Translations under genes and position numbers: made by a program
Notes under the pieces: generated by a model
The model's input: only the letters and a program-made list of their open reading frames with translations
Databases searched by the model: none
Told to the model about the DNA's origin: nothing
Assembly: GCF_020215705.1 (NCBI RefSeq)
Contig: NZ_JAIWNB010000017.1
Location: forward strand, 62,001 to 126,000
Length of the DNA stretch: 64,000 bases
Source of the DNA: Nonomuraea aurantiaca
GTDB lineage: Bacteria; Actinomycetota; Actinomycetes; Streptosporangiales; Streptosporangiaceae
Direction of reading: 5' to 3'
Shown: one piece after another, positions 42,029-50,054 of the stretch
How the letters are laid out: each line of letters starts with the position of its first letter
Numbering within the stretch: the first letter of the stretch is position 1

Positions 42029-43377
42029 GATGTGCGCCTCTTGTAGCGGACCAGGCACGGCCGGGCGAGCTGGACGACCATCTTGGAGTGGTCGTCGCGG
42101 TACGACTCCGGGTCCTGGGCCGGCTCGAACTCCCAGTCCCGCAGCAGCACCGAGAAGATCGCCTTGAGCTGGATCATCGCGAAGTTGGCGCCCACGCAGC
42201 GGTGCCGGCCGGCGCCGAACGGCACCCAGGTCCACCGATTGATCAGGTCCTCCTCGCGCGGCTTGGCGTACCGGGCGGGGTCGAAGCGGTCGGGCTCAGG
42301 GAAGTCCCCGGGGATCCGGTTGGAGACCGCCAGACTGCACCCGACCAGGGTCCCGGCGGGGATGCGGTAGCCGAGCACCTCGTGGCCGGACTTGGCCACC
42401 CGCAGCAGCAGGATCAGCGGCGGGTGCAGCCGCAGCGCCTCCTTGATCGCCGACTCCAGCAGCGGGATCTCGCGCAGCGCCTGGAAGCTGATCTCCGAGC
42501 CGTCGGCGTACAGGTCGTCCAGCTCCCGTACGACGCCGTCCAGGACGTCCGGGTGGCGCAGCAGCTCGATCAGCGTCCAGGCCGCGGTGCCGGAGGTGGT
42601 GTGGTGCCCGGCGAACATCATCGAGATGAACATCCCGGTGATCAGATCCGCGGAGAAGCGAGGCGTCCCGTCGTCCGCCCGGATCGACATCAGCACGTCG
42701 AGCAGGTCACGCTCCTCGCGGGGCGGGCGCGGCGCGGCGGCCCGGCCCTCCATGATGCCCTCGACCAGCGCCACGAGCTTGGTGCGGGCGGCGTCGCGAC
42801 GGCGGAAGCTGTCGATGTCGGCGTGCGGATCGACGTAGGCGATCGCGTCGGTGCCCCGCTCCAGATCGTGGTAGAGCTCGGCGAAGCGGCGGTCGAGCTG
42901 GTCGCGGAACCGCTTGCCGATCAGGCACGCCGAGGAGGTGTAGATGGTCAGCTCGGCGAACCAGTCGAGCAGGTCGATCTCGCCCTCCTCGCCCCACGCG
43001 GCGACCATCGCGTCCACCTCGGCGGCGATCGTCGCGGCGTGGCCCTTGAGGAAGGAGCCCTTGAGCGCCTGATTGTGCAGGGCCTCGCGGCGCTGCTCGG
43101 GCGTGGCGTCGAAGAGCACGCCCTCGCCGAAGATCGGCGTCATGAAGGGGTACGCCTCGGCCTGGTCGAGCTCCTCGTCCGGGGCGCGGAAGAAGAACTC
43201 GTTCGCCTCGGCCCCGGACAGCAGCACCACCGGGCGGCCGGCCAGCCGGAACTCCCCGACGTCGCCGCACTCCTCGCGTACCCGGCGCATCAGGCCGATG
43301 GGGTCGCTGCGCAGCTCGTCGAGGTGGTCGGGGCCACCGGAGACGGTCGCCGGATCTTTCATGACCGGATTTCTCAT
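42025..43377 (-). CDS. cyp51: Cytochrome P450 CYP51 (sterol 14-alpha-demethylase family)
   Basis: 450 residues from ATG 43377. The N-terminal part is very close to mycobacterial CYP51 as I recall it: SDPIGLMRRVREECGDVG, ANEFFFRAPDEELDQA, YPFMTPIFGEGVLFDA, and LTIYTSSACLIGK. The I-helix is MFISMMFAGHHTTSGTAAW, the K-helix ESAIKEALRLHPP and the heme loop FGAGRHRCVG. Bacterial CYP51 removes the 14-alpha-methyl group of lanosterol-type sterols in vitro. Sterol synthesis is rare in actinomycetes, so the natural substrate is open. It overlaps the upstream SDR gene and downstream ferredoxin gene. Confidence 0.93.
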   Translation of the reverse strand: MRNPVMKDPATVSGGPDHLDELRSDPIGLMRRVREECGDVGEFRLAGRPVVLLSGAEANEFFFRAPDEELDQAEAYPFMTPIFGEGVLFDATPEQRREALHNQALKGSFLKGHAATIAAEVDAMVAAWGEEGEIDLLDWFAELTIYTSSACLIGKRFRDQLDRRFAELYHDLERGTDAIAYVDPHADIDSFRRRDAARTKLVALVEGIMEGRAAAPRPPREERDLLDVLMSIRADDGTPRFSADLITGMFISMMFAGHHTTSGTAAWTLIELLRHPDVLDGVVRELDDLYADGSEISFQALREIPLLESAIKEALRLHPPLILLLRVAKSGHEVLGYRIPAGTLVGCSLAVSNRIPGDFPEPDRFDPARYAKPREEDLINRWTWVPFGAGRHRCVGANFAMIQLKAIFSVLLRDWEFEPAQDPESYRDDHSKMVVQLARPCLVRYKRRTS

Positions 43378-44150
43378 GACTGGACCGCCCTTTCCGGCTG
43401 GACCTCGACCAGCGTCAGATGGACGCCGCGCGGCGCGGTCGCCACGGTCACGATCACCTCGGCGACCTGCTCGGGCTTGAGGAAGTACGGATGCCGGGCC
43501 AGACCCCACGCCGCCCAATCCTCCAGCACGGCGGTGGTGGTCTCGGCGTCCCAGGTCGTGCCCATCCCCGTCATCGTCGGGCCGGGCCGGACCACCGACA
43601 CCCGCACGCCGGAGCCCTCCAGCTCCATCCGCATGGCCCGGGCCATCCCCTCGATGCCGTTCTTCGCCGCCACGTACGCGCCCATGCGTGGCCGCGGCGA
43701 CGGCACCACGTCGGAGGAGACGAACACGATGTCCCCGCGCGCCCGGGCGACCATGCCGGGCACCACCTGTGACACCAGCCGGTGCGCGCCGACCAGGTGC
43801 ACCTGGAGCTGCGCGGCGAACGCCGCCGAATCGAGCTCGTGGACCCGCTCGGCGCTCAGGTCCCCGGCGCCCGAGACGACGATCTCCGCATCGCCGAACG
43901 CGTCTGCGGCCGCCGCCACGTACGCCTTGACCGAGTCGGAGTCGGAGACGTCCAGCGGGAGGGCGACGGCCTGGCCGCCCTTCTCGCGGATGGCCGTGGC
44001 GATCTGCTCGCACCGGTCCACGCGGCGGGCGCCGAGGGCCACGGGATGACCGGCGGCGGCGAGCAATGTGGCGGTGGCGGCGCCGATCCCGGACGAGGCC
44101 CCGGCGACCAGCGCGGGGCGGCGTTCCGGGTGGGGGGCGAATCGGGGCAT
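43374..44150 (-). CDS. SDR-family oxidoreductase
   Basis: 258 residues from ATG 44150 (AGGAGG nine bases upstream decides this over ATG 44168). Motifs: VAGASSGIGAATATLLA, DVSDSDSVKAYV, VVSGAGDL (in place of NNAG) and the active site VFVSSDVVPSPRPRMGAYVA with AKNG (YxxxK). Corresponds to Rv0765c, which lies between cyp51 and cyp123 in M. tuberculosis. Confidence 0.9.
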   Translation of the reverse strand: MPRFAPHPERRPALVAGASSGIGAATATLLAAAGHPVALGARRVDRCEQIATAIREKGGQAVALPLDVSDSDSVKAYVAAAADAFGDAEIVVSGAGDLSAERVHELDSAAFAAQLQVHLVGAHRLVSQVVPGMVARARGDIVFVSSDVVPSPRPRMGAYVAAKNGIEGMARAMRMELEGSGVRVSVVRPGPTMTGMGTTWDAETTTAVLEDWAAWGLARHPYFLKPEQVAEVIVTVATAPRGVHLTLVEVQPERAVQS

Positions 44151-44164
44151 GAAGGCGGGCCTCC

Positions 44165-45364
44165 TCATCGGGGGGTGACGGTCATGGGTAAGGCTGCGAA
44201 GCCTCTGACGTTGACGGAGTGCACGCGTACAGCCCGGCCGGCGTCGAGGTCGTAGTCCCGGACCACGCGGACGAACTCGGTCAAAGCCAGCCTCGCCTCC
44301 AACCGGGCCAGGTTGGCGCCGAGGCAGAAGTGCCTCCCGCCGCCGAAGCTGATCAGCGGCGCGGTGTCCCGGTCCAGGTCGTAGGCATCGGGGTCGGGGA
44401 ACGCCCGCTCGTCGCGGTTGGCCGCCCCGATCAGCAGCAGCATCCGCGCGCCGGCCGGGACGCGGGTGCCGTACAGCTCGGTGTCCTCGGTGACCGTGCG
44501 GGCGATCATCTGGCTGGAGGTGTCGAACCGCAGCGTCTCCTCGACCCACGCGGGCACCTGGCCCGGGTCGGCCAGCGCTTTGGCCAGCTGCTCGGGGTTG
44601 CGCCAGCCCCAGTACAGGGCGTTGGCGAGCAGCTTGGTGGTGGTCTCGTTGCCCGCCACGACCATGAGGAACAGGAACGCGATGACCTCCTCGTCGGTCA
44701 TCCGGTCCTGGCCCTCCCTGGCGGCGAGCAGCGCAGAAGTGAGATCGGGCCCCGGTCGGCGGCGGCGTTCGGCGACCAGGTCCTGGTAGTAGCCGGCCAG
44801 CACGAGCGCGGCCTCCATGCCGACCGGCGGGATGTCGTTGAGTCCCTCATCGCGGTGCACCACCAGGTCGGCCAGCCGCCGGACCTCGTCGCGGTCGGCC
44901 TCGGGGACGCCCATCAGCTCGGAGACCACGTCCATCGGGAGCCTGCCCGCGAAGTCGGCGATCACGTCGAACTCGCCCGCCGCCACCGCCGGGCCGAGGT
45001 ATCGCCTGGTCAGCCGCAGGATGTCGGCCTCCAGCTCGCGCACCCGCCGCGGCGTGAAGCCCTTCGAGACCAGATTGCGCATCCGGGTGTGCGTGGGCGG
45101 GTCCATGGCCAGGAACGACATCGTCCGGTGCGCCGCCGGGCCCCACGCGCTCGGGTCGAGGGAGACGCCGTTGACGCTGGAGTAGCGCGCGTGGTCCCGG
45201 AAGGCGGCCGACACGTCGGCATGCCGGGAGATGGCCCAGAAGTCGAGCTCGTCGTTGCGGTAGAGCGGAGCGTGGTCGCGCAGCCACCGGTACGCGGGAT
45301 AGGGGTCCTCGTGGATCGCGTAGTCGTACGGGCTGTAGTCGTACGTGCTGTGGGGGGCGGACAC
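44165..45364 (-). CDS. cyp123: Cytochrome P450, CYP123-like
   Basis: 399 residues from GTG 45364, chosen because GAGGTG lies seven bases upstream; GTG 45373 is the alternative. The sequence parallels CYP123: HEDPYPAYRWLRDHAPLYRN, VSKGFTPRRVRELE, LPMDVVSELMGVP. The I-helix is FLMVVAGNETTTKLLANALY, and the heme loop FGGGRHFCLGANLARLE. Substrate of CYP123 is not known. It is the first enzyme gene after tetR, followed by SDR and cyp51. Confidence 0.9.
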   Translation of the reverse strand: MSAPHSTYDYSPYDYAIHEDPYPAYRWLRDHAPLYRNDELDFWAISRHADVSAAFRDHARYSSVNGVSLDPSAWGPAAHRTMSFLAMDPPTHTRMRNLVSKGFTPRRVRELEADILRLTRRYLGPAVAAGEFDVIADFAGRLPMDVVSELMGVPEADRDEVRRLADLVVHRDEGLNDIPPVGMEAALVLAGYYQDLVAERRRRPGPDLTSALLAAREGQDRMTDEEVIAFLFLMVVAGNETTTKLLANALYWGWRNPEQLAKALADPGQVPAWVEETLRFDTSSQMIARTVTEDTELYGTRVPAGARMLLLIGAANRDERAFPDPDAYDLDRDTAPLISFGGGRHFCLGANLARLEARLALTEFVRVVRDYDLDAGRAVRVHSVNVRGFAALPMTVTPR

Positions 45365-45392
45365 GGCGATCACCTCACAGGATCGGTTCGCC

Positions 45393-45977
45393 TTACAGAA
45401 GCAGCTCGGCCACCTCGGCGAGCCGGTCGGCCATTTCGGCGTACGAGCTGTAACCCATGCCCGCGTGCACGAGCGCCCCCGCGTACGCGAACTCCAGCGC
45501 GTTGAGAATCCGGGCGTCCGACGCCGACGGCTCGGCATCGGGGTTCAGCGCGGTCCGCAGGCGGCGGCGGATGGCCTTGCCGATGCGCAGCCGCAGCTCC
45601 TGAACGTCCGGATCGGTGCCGAGCAGCGCGCTCGTACAGGCGGCGGCGAGCCGGGGATCGTCGGAGACCAGCAGCGCGATCTCCCGCAGCACGGCGATCA
45701 CCCGCTCCCGTGGCGCCTCCCCGGACGGCTGTATCGGCGGCAGCGCGCTCAGCCGCCGCCAGAACACCTCGGTGATGAGATGGTTCTTCGAGGTGAAGTA
45801 CGTGTAGGCGGTGGCCGGCGCCACCCCCGCACGACGTGCCACGTTGCGCACGGTGAACCCGTCGAAGCCGCTCGCCCGGACCTCCTCGACCGCCGCGTCG
45901 GTGAGACGACGCACCGTGTCGGCCTGCCGGTCGGACAGCCGGCGGCGGGTGGACTCCGTCATCAATTCGCCGGACAT
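45393..45977 (-). CDS. TetR family regulator of the cyp51 locus
   Basis: About 195 residues. HTH: FDGFTVRNVARRAGVAPATA, YTYFTSKNHLITEVFWRRLS. Start choice is unclear: ATG 45977 lies inside the operator, ATG 45962 (MTES) lies after it, and a GTG/ATG further up is unlikely. It reads into the cyp123-SDR-cyp51-ferredoxin-SnoaL operon. Its operator is repeated at the ALDH start, so it should control both operons. Counterpart by position: Rv0767c. Confidence 0.9.
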   Translation of the reverse strand: MSGELMTESTRRRLSDRQADTVRRLTDAAVEEVRASGFDGFTVRNVARRAGVAPATAYTYFTSKNHLITEVFWRRLSALPPIQPSGEAPRERVIAVLREIALLVSDDPRLAAACTSALLGTDPDVQELRLRIGKAIRRRLRTALNPDAEPSASDARILNALEFAYAGALVHAGMGYSSYAEMADRLAEVAELLL

Positions 45978-45997
45978 GTGTCCAGACGCTAGTTCAG
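45972..45997. promoter_or_regulatory. TetR operator at its own start
   Basis: GGACATGTGTCC at 45972-45983, then AGAC-n3-AGTTCA to 45997; same composite as at 40583-40608. Overlap with the start codon region suggests the mRNA has a very short or no leader. Confidence 0.7.
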
Positions 45998-46041
45998 GCA
46001 TGTCTCCGGCGCAAGAGCCGGCACTGTCGGCTCGTCGCCGG

Positions 46042-46803
46042 TCAGGCGCCGCCCGGCTCGACGGCCTGCTCCCACATCGACTTCATCTCGGCGAACCCTT
46101 GCTCCATGATCCCCACCATGGCCTCCCGGGCCCGCTCGCCGTCGCGCCGCTGGATCGCCTGGGCCACGTCGGTGTGCAGCTGCAACGCCTGCTCGTCCGG
46201 GTTGTGCGGCATCAGGTGGTAGTGGTGCCGGCCGGCGAGCACCTCGGCGACGATCAGCTGCAGTTTCGCGAACATCTCGTTGCCGGAGGCGGCCAGCACC
46301 CGCCGGTGGAATTCGATGTCCAGGGTGAGGAAGCGCGCCTCGTCGCCGGCCTTCCCCGCGGCCCACATCTTGGCCGCCAGGCCGACCAACTCGCTCGCCT
46401 CGTCGTCGTCGATCCGCCCGGCGGCCAACCAGGCGGCGTGCGGCTCGATCGCGGTCCGTAGCTCGGTGATCGAGCGCATCTGCGCCATCCGCCCGGCCGA
46501 GGCGAGCCGCCAGCGGATCACCTGTGGATCGAAGACGCTCCACCCCTCGGCGGGCTGGATCATGATCCCGACCCGGCGCCGGGTCTCGATGAGTCCCATG
46601 GAGGCGAGCACGCGCAGCACCTCGCGGATCACCGAGCGGGAGACCTGATAGCGGTCGACCAGGTCGTCGATGCTCAGCACGGAACCGGCGGCCACGTCGC
46701 CGCTGCAGATGGCCGTGCCGAGGCGGTCGAGGACTCGTGCGTGCAGCCCGGCTTCGGCAGGGGCGTGCTGAGTGGGTAGGCCCCCTGGGGAGGACTGATT
46801 CAC
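46042..46803 (-). CDS. GntR/FadR family regulator of the sugar-acid locus
   Basis: 253 residues from GTG 46803 (or 257 from 46815). N-terminal winged helix: LHARVLDRLGTAICSGDVAA, LVDRYQVSRSVIREVLRVLA, SMGLIETRRRVGI. The FadR/VanR-type all-helical C-terminal domain has DIEFHRRVLAASGN, matching members that bind sugar acids (UxuR/ExuR/DgoR-like) through a metal site. It is divergent from the ABC transporter-dehydratase-lyase genes and so probably their regulator; no operator was recognised with confidence. Confidence 0.9.
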   Translation of the reverse strand: MNQSSPGGLPTQHAPAEAGLHARVLDRLGTAICSGDVAAGSVLSIDDLVDRYQVSRSVIREVLRVLASMGLIETRRRVGIMIQPAEGWSVFDPQVIRWRLASAGRMAQMRSITELRTAIEPHAAWLAAGRIDDDEASELVGLAAKMWAAGKAGDEARFLTLDIEFHRRVLAASGNEMFAKLQLIVAEVLAGRHHYHLMPHNPDEQALQLHTDVAQAIQRRDGERAREAMVGIMEQGFAEMKSMWEQAVEPGGA

Positions 46804-46939
46804 GGCATAGAGCATATCAGTTGCCGACGGACCCTTGAATAAGTCAGCTTTTTTGTCCTAGCATCCCGTCATTAAGCAGATGTTACGACAGCGTGGCGCA
46901 CTTCCGAGGGCGGCAGTCATGACAGAAAGGAGAGACGAC

Positions 46940-48226
46940 GTGCGACGTCTATCAATATTCGGTACGTCTCTGGCCATGGTTGCCGCCATGAGCCTGTCCG
47001 CCTGTGGCGGTGGCGGCGACAGCGGCGCGTCCAAGACGGTCCGGGTCACCCTGGCCAACCACGTGTGGACGGAGAACATCAAGAAGGCCCTGCCCGAGTT
47101 CGAGAAGCAGACCGGACTCAAGGTCGAGGTCACCCAACTCGGCGAGGACCAGCTCTCCGACCAGTACAACGTCAAGCTGAACGCCGGCTCGTCCGACATC
47201 GACGTGATGATGTACCGCCCCCTCCAGGAGGGAAAGCTCTTCGCCAAGAACAAGTACCTGGCCGACCTGTCGGACCAGGTGAAGGCGAACAAGGAGTGGG
47301 ACTTCAGCGACTTCCAGGCCGGCCCGGTGGAGGCCACCACATACGACGGCAAGCCGGTCGGTGTCCCGATCATCACCGAGCAGGAGGTCCTCTACTACCG
47401 TAAGGACCTGCTCGGCAAGGCCGGCCTGAGCGCCCCGCCGAAGACCCTCGACGAGCTGAAGGCCGCCGCCGCCAAGGTCAAGGCGGCCGACCCGGGCGTC
47501 GCCGGCTTCGTCGCCCGTACCGGCAAGTCGCCGGCGGTCACCCAGTTCTCCAGTTTCCTTTACAGTTTCGGCGGCGACTTCGTCGACGGCAGCGGCAAGG
47601 CCGCGGTCAACAGCGACGCGGCCAAGCAGGCGTACGCCTACTACGGCGGGCTGATCAAGGACTCCGGCCCGGCGAACGTCAGCACCGACATGGGCTGGCC
47701 CGAGGCGATGGCCATCTTCACCCAGGGCAAGGCCGCCTTCTACACCGAGGCGAACTCGCTCTACAAGAACGCCACCGATCCGGCCAAATCCAAGGTCTCG
47801 GACCAGGTCGGCTTCGCGCCGTTCCCGGCCGGCCCGGCCGGTTCGAAGCCGTACAACATCCCGTCGTGGGCACTGGGCGTCAACTCCAGTTCGGAGAACA
47901 CGAGCAACGCCTGGAAGTTCATCGAGTGGGCCACCAGCAAGAACCAGACGCTCACCCAGCAGAAGTCCGGCGTGCCGGGCGCCCGTAGCTCCGTCTGGGC
48001 CGACCCGGAGGGCATCTCGACCTTCCCGAAGGACCTGGCGGAGGCCATCAAGGCCAGTACCAAGTCCGGGGTGGGTCATGACCGGCCGCTGGTCGTGAAG
48101 GTTCCCGAGGCTCGCGAGATCGTCGGCCAGCCGATCGTCGACGCGATCACCGGCAAGGACGCCGCGGCGGCCGCCGACACGGCCAACGCCGCGTTCCAGA
48201 AGTTCCTGGACGACGAGGCCAAGTAA
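46940..48226 (+). CDS. Sugar ABC transporter substrate-binding lipoprotein
   Basis: 428 residues. Start GTG 46940 is set by AAGGAGAG six bases upstream and by the signal peptide that begins there (MRRLSIFGTSLAMVAAMSLS, lipobox LSAC). SBP type-1 fold: SDIDVMMYRPLQEGKLFAKN, ITEQEVLYYRKDLLGKAGL, WPEAMAIFTQGKAAFYTE. It captures a sugar or oligosaccharide outside the cell. A large hairpin separates it from the permease genes, so it is likely made in excess. Confidence 0.93.
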   Translation: MRRLSIFGTSLAMVAAMSLSACGGGGDSGASKTVRVTLANHVWTENIKKALPEFEKQTGLKVEVTQLGEDQLSDQYNVKLNAGSSDIDVMMYRPLQEGKLFAKNKYLADLSDQVKANKEWDFSDFQAGPVEATTYDGKPVGVPIITEQEVLYYRKDLLGKAGLSAPPKTLDELKAAAAKVKAADPGVAGFVARTGKSPAVTQFSSFLYSFGGDFVDGSGKAAVNSDAAKQAYAYYGGLIKDSGPANVSTDMGWPEAMAIFTQGKAAFYTEANSLYKNATDPAKSKVSDQVGFAPFPAGPAGSKPYNIPSWALGVNSSSENTSNAWKFIEWATSKNQTLTQQKSGVPGARSSVWADPEGISTFPKDLAEAIKASTKSGVGHDRPLVVKVPEAREIVGQPIVDAITGKDAAAAADTANAAFQKFLDDEAK

Positions 48227-48233
48227 GTGGCGC

Positions 48234-48269
48234 ACGTGGGTGGCGGGAACGAGCACCCGCCACCCACGT
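48234..48269 (+). terminator. Perfect hairpin between binding protein and permease genes
   Basis: ACGTGGGTGGCGGG (48234-48247) and its exact complement (48256-48269) form a 14-bp stem with an 8-nt loop, starting 8 nt after the stop codon. Such hairpins after a binding-protein gene partly stop transcription or protect the upstream mRNA, giving more binding protein than permease. Confidence 0.75.
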
Positions 48270-48301
48270 ACCCCGCAGGCCCGCGCACCACTGGAGACCT
48301 C

Positions 48302-49237
48302 ATGGCAACGATCACCACCACCAAGGCGCCGCCCAGCGCCCCCGATACGCCCGGCTGGGTGCGCTGGGTCAACGACCACCGCAAATGGCTCTTCGCCGCG
48401 CCCGCGATGACCTTCGTCGCCGCGCTGCTCGTGTTCCCCCTGGCCTGGACCGGCTACCTCAGCCTGACCGACGCCGAGGGATCCGTCCGCGCGGAGAGCG
48501 AGTTCGTGGGAGTCCAGAACTACCTCGACGTCTTCTCGGACACCGCCCGGTTCTGGCCCGCCGTCGGGCGGACCGTCACCTTCACCGTCGTCGCGCTGCT
48601 GTTCGAGGTGGTCCTCGGGATGGCGATCGCCCTGCTGCTCTGGCGGCCGTTCAAGGGGCAGAGATGGGTCCGGGTCGCCATCCTGATGCCGCTCGTCGCC
48701 ACCCCGGTCGCGGTCGGCATGATGTGGCGGCTCATCTTCGACCCGAACATCGGCATGGCCAACCAGATCCTCGGCTGGGTCGGCATCGGGCCGCAGCCGT
48801 GGCTGGCCGGCCAGCACACGGCCCTGCCCACCACGATCTTCATCGACGTGTGGCAGTGGACGCCGATGGTGACGCTGATCCTGCTCGCCGGGCTCACCTC
48901 GCTGTCGGACGAGCCGCAGGAGGCGGCGCGGATCGACGGCGCCACCACCTGGCAGCGTTTCCGGCACGTCACCCTGCCGCTGCTGATGCCCACGCTGACG
49001 GTGGCGATCCTGCTGCGCGGCATCGACGCGCTGAAGACCTTCGACATCCTCTACGCCACCAAGGGCCGCGGCGGCGGTTCGTTCCACGAGGTAGAGACGC
49101 TCAACGTGTACGCCTACGGCCTCAGCTTCGACTACAACGAGTACGGCGTCTCCTCCACCGTCCTCATCCTCTTCTTCCTGATCATCATCGGGGCGATGTG
49201 GGCCCTGACCGCCCGGCGCAAGGAGGCCAAGCGATGA
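48302..49237 (+). CDS. Sugar ABC permease (MalF-type)
   Basis: 311 residues from ATG 48302 with GGAG upstream. Six membrane helices; the EAA loop is EPQEAARIDGATTWQRFRHV, TLPLL. N-terminal tail is Thr/Pro-rich. It overlaps the MalG-type gene by 4 nt and forms a pair with it. No ATPase gene is in the locus; as usual in actinomycetes a shared MsiK-type ATPase is likely supplied from elsewhere. Confidence 0.93.
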   Translation: MATITTTKAPPSAPDTPGWVRWVNDHRKWLFAAPAMTFVAALLVFPLAWTGYLSLTDAEGSVRAESEFVGVQNYLDVFSDTARFWPAVGRTVTFTVVALLFEVVLGMAIALLLWRPFKGQRWVRVAILMPLVATPVAVGMMWRLIFDPNIGMANQILGWVGIGPQPWLAGQHTALPTTIFIDVWQWTPMVTLILLAGLTSLSDEPQEAARIDGATTWQRFRHVTLPLLMPTLTVAILLRGIDALKTFDILYATKGRGGGSFHEVETLNVYAYGLSFDYNEYGVSSTVLILFFLIIIGAMWALTARRKEAKR

Positions 49238-50049
49238 AGCCCCGTCCCGCGTACCGGGTGTTCCGGGTGGTGGCGCTCGCCTTCGTGGTGCTCTCCCTGC
49301 TCGCGCCGCTGCTCTGGATGATCGCCGCGTCGTTCAAGACCAACGTCGACATCTACGACCCGGGCAAGGCGCTGGCCTTCTCGCCCACCATGGGCAACTA
49401 CGCCAAGGTGCTCCAGCAGGCCAACTACGTCGAGTTCATCGTCAACAGCCTCTGGGTGGCGTTCGCCGCCACCGTGGCGTCGCTGATCCTCGGCCTGCCG
49501 GCCGCGTACTCGATGAGCCGGTTCAACATGAGGAAGTCCGCGCTGGTGGTGCTGATGGCCCGGGTCATCCCCGGTGTCTCGCTGCTGGTGCCCTGGTATT
49601 ACGTCTTCTCCAACCTGAAGATGGTCGGCGGCTTCGGGGTGCTGATCCTCAGCCACATGTTCGTCGCGCTGCCGCTGGTGGTCTACATCATGATGGGCTA
49701 CTTCGACAGCCTGCCCGAGGAGCTGGAAGAGGCGGGGCTGGTCGACGGGCTGACCCACATCGGCGCCTTCCGCCGCATCATGCTGCCGCTGTCCGTACCG
49801 GGTATCGCCACCGCCGGCATCCTGTCCTTCATCTTCTCGTGGAACAACTTCATGTTCGCGCTCGTGCTCTCCGACGCGGACACCAAGACCCTGCCCGTGG
49901 CGATCTTCGACTTCGTCGGCTACGCCAGCATCGACTGGGGCGGCCTGATGGCCGCGGCCACCGTGGTCACCCTGCCGATCATGGTGATCGCCCTGTTCGT
50001 GCAGAAGTACGTGGTCTCCGGCCTCACCGCCGGCGCGACAAAGGGCTGA
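49234..50049 (+). CDS. Sugar ABC permease (MalG-type)
   Basis: 271 residues. Six helices, with VFFLAPLLWM-like first helix (VLSLLAPLLWMIAASFKTNV), and the EAA loop LPEELEEAGLVDGLTHIGAF, RRIMLPLS. Ends six bases before the dehydratase start, so the transporter and the first enzyme are one transcript. Confidence 0.93.
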   Translation: MKPRPAYRVFRVVALAFVVLSLLAPLLWMIAASFKTNVDIYDPGKALAFSPTMGNYAKVLQQANYVEFIVNSLWVAFAATVASLILGLPAAYSMSRFNMRKSALVVLMARVIPGVSLLVPWYYVFSNLKMVGGFGVLILSHMFVALPLVVYIMMGYFDSLPEELEEAGLVDGLTHIGAFRRIMLPLSVPGIATAGILSFIFSWNNFMFALVLSDADTKTLPVAIFDFVGYASIDWGGLMAAATVVTLPIMVIALFVQKYVVSGLTAGATKG

Positions 50050-50054
50050 CCGGT

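Noticed and set aside
46804..46939. GntR operator in the divergent gap of the sugar-acid locus
   Set aside because: The region is A/T-rich, but I found no clean palindrome repeated before other genes of the locus, so no site is claimed.
46952..49087. 711-codon minus-strand frame opposite the binding protein and permease genes
   Set aside because: Low-complexity antisense frame caused by GC bias; the plus-strand genes have signal peptide, lipobox and permease motifs.
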